DNA from: Flemingiibacterium sp045534235
Lineage (GTDB): Bacteria > Bacillota > Clostridia > Oscillospirales > CAG-272
DNA length: 5,636 nt
Assembly (NCBI GenBank): GCA_045534235.1
Contig: JAZSJI010000169.1
Span: 1 to 5,636, forward strand
Direction: 5' to 3'
Part shown: positions 4,806-5,636 of the stretch, one piece after another
Position numbering within the stretch: the first letter of the stretch is position 1
Layout: the number at the start of each line of letters is the position of its first letter
Notes under the pieces: generated by a model
Databases searched by the model: none
Seen by the model: the letters and a program-made list of their open reading frames with translations, nothing else
Told to the model about the DNA's origin: nothing
Position numbers and translations under genes: made by a program

Positions 4806-4845
4806 TAACAAAAAATCTATTACTTACAGAAAAGGATAATAAATT

Positions 4846-5636
<791 letters not shown>

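Overview
The window looks like chromosomal DNA of a low-to-moderate G+C Firmicute, most likely an uncultured gut clostridium (Oscillospiraceae/Ruminococcaceae-like). This is inferred from strong purine-rich Shine-Dalgarno sequences before most genes, several consensus sigma-A promoters, a clostridial-style MnmA (TCCS and NPCIDCN cysteine motifs), a bacterial AspRS, and a pgk-tpiA glycolytic order. No species can be named from the sequence alone.

Layout. Positions 1-104 are the 3' end of pgk, followed by a small hairpin repeat and tpiA (180-947): the lower-glycolysis operon. A hairpin and a possible promoter separate tpiA from a hexapeptide-repeat sugar O-acetyltransferase of the Maa/LacA type (1019-1615). 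That gene ends at a strong bidirectional terminator (1619-1655), which faces a convergent AraC-type regulator (1714-2937, minus). The regulator is unusual: its AraC DNA-binding domain is N-terminal and is followed by about 300 residues ending in a degenerate GNAT-acetyltransferase-like region. It is visibly more AT-rich than its neighbours.

The divergent region 2938-3161 holds near-consensus promoters for araC (minus) and mnmA (plus), with a perfect 20-bp palindrome between them. mnmA (3162-4235) encodes the tRNA U34 2-thiouridylase. Its stop overlaps by 11 bp, tail to tail, the end of a small convergent gene of unknown function (4225-4494, minus). That small gene has its own promoter and a palindrome at its predicted transcription start.

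The 351-base stretch 4495-4845 is the divergent region between the small gene and aspS. It contains both promoters and a leader of about 165 nt before aspS. The leader carries a 16-codon ORF with a good ribosome binding site and three Asp codons, followed at once by a GC-rich inverted-repeat element that can form mutually exclusive hairpins. aspS (4846 to the window end) encodes the first 263 residues of aspartyl-tRNA synthetase.

Most genes are housekeeping: glycolysis, tRNA modification and tRNA charging. I see no defence system, CRISPR array, transposase, rRNA or tRNA gene. The parts most worth a second look are the aspS leader and its compact element, the AraC-GNAT-like fusion, and the palindromes and repeated promoter elements in the two divergent regions.
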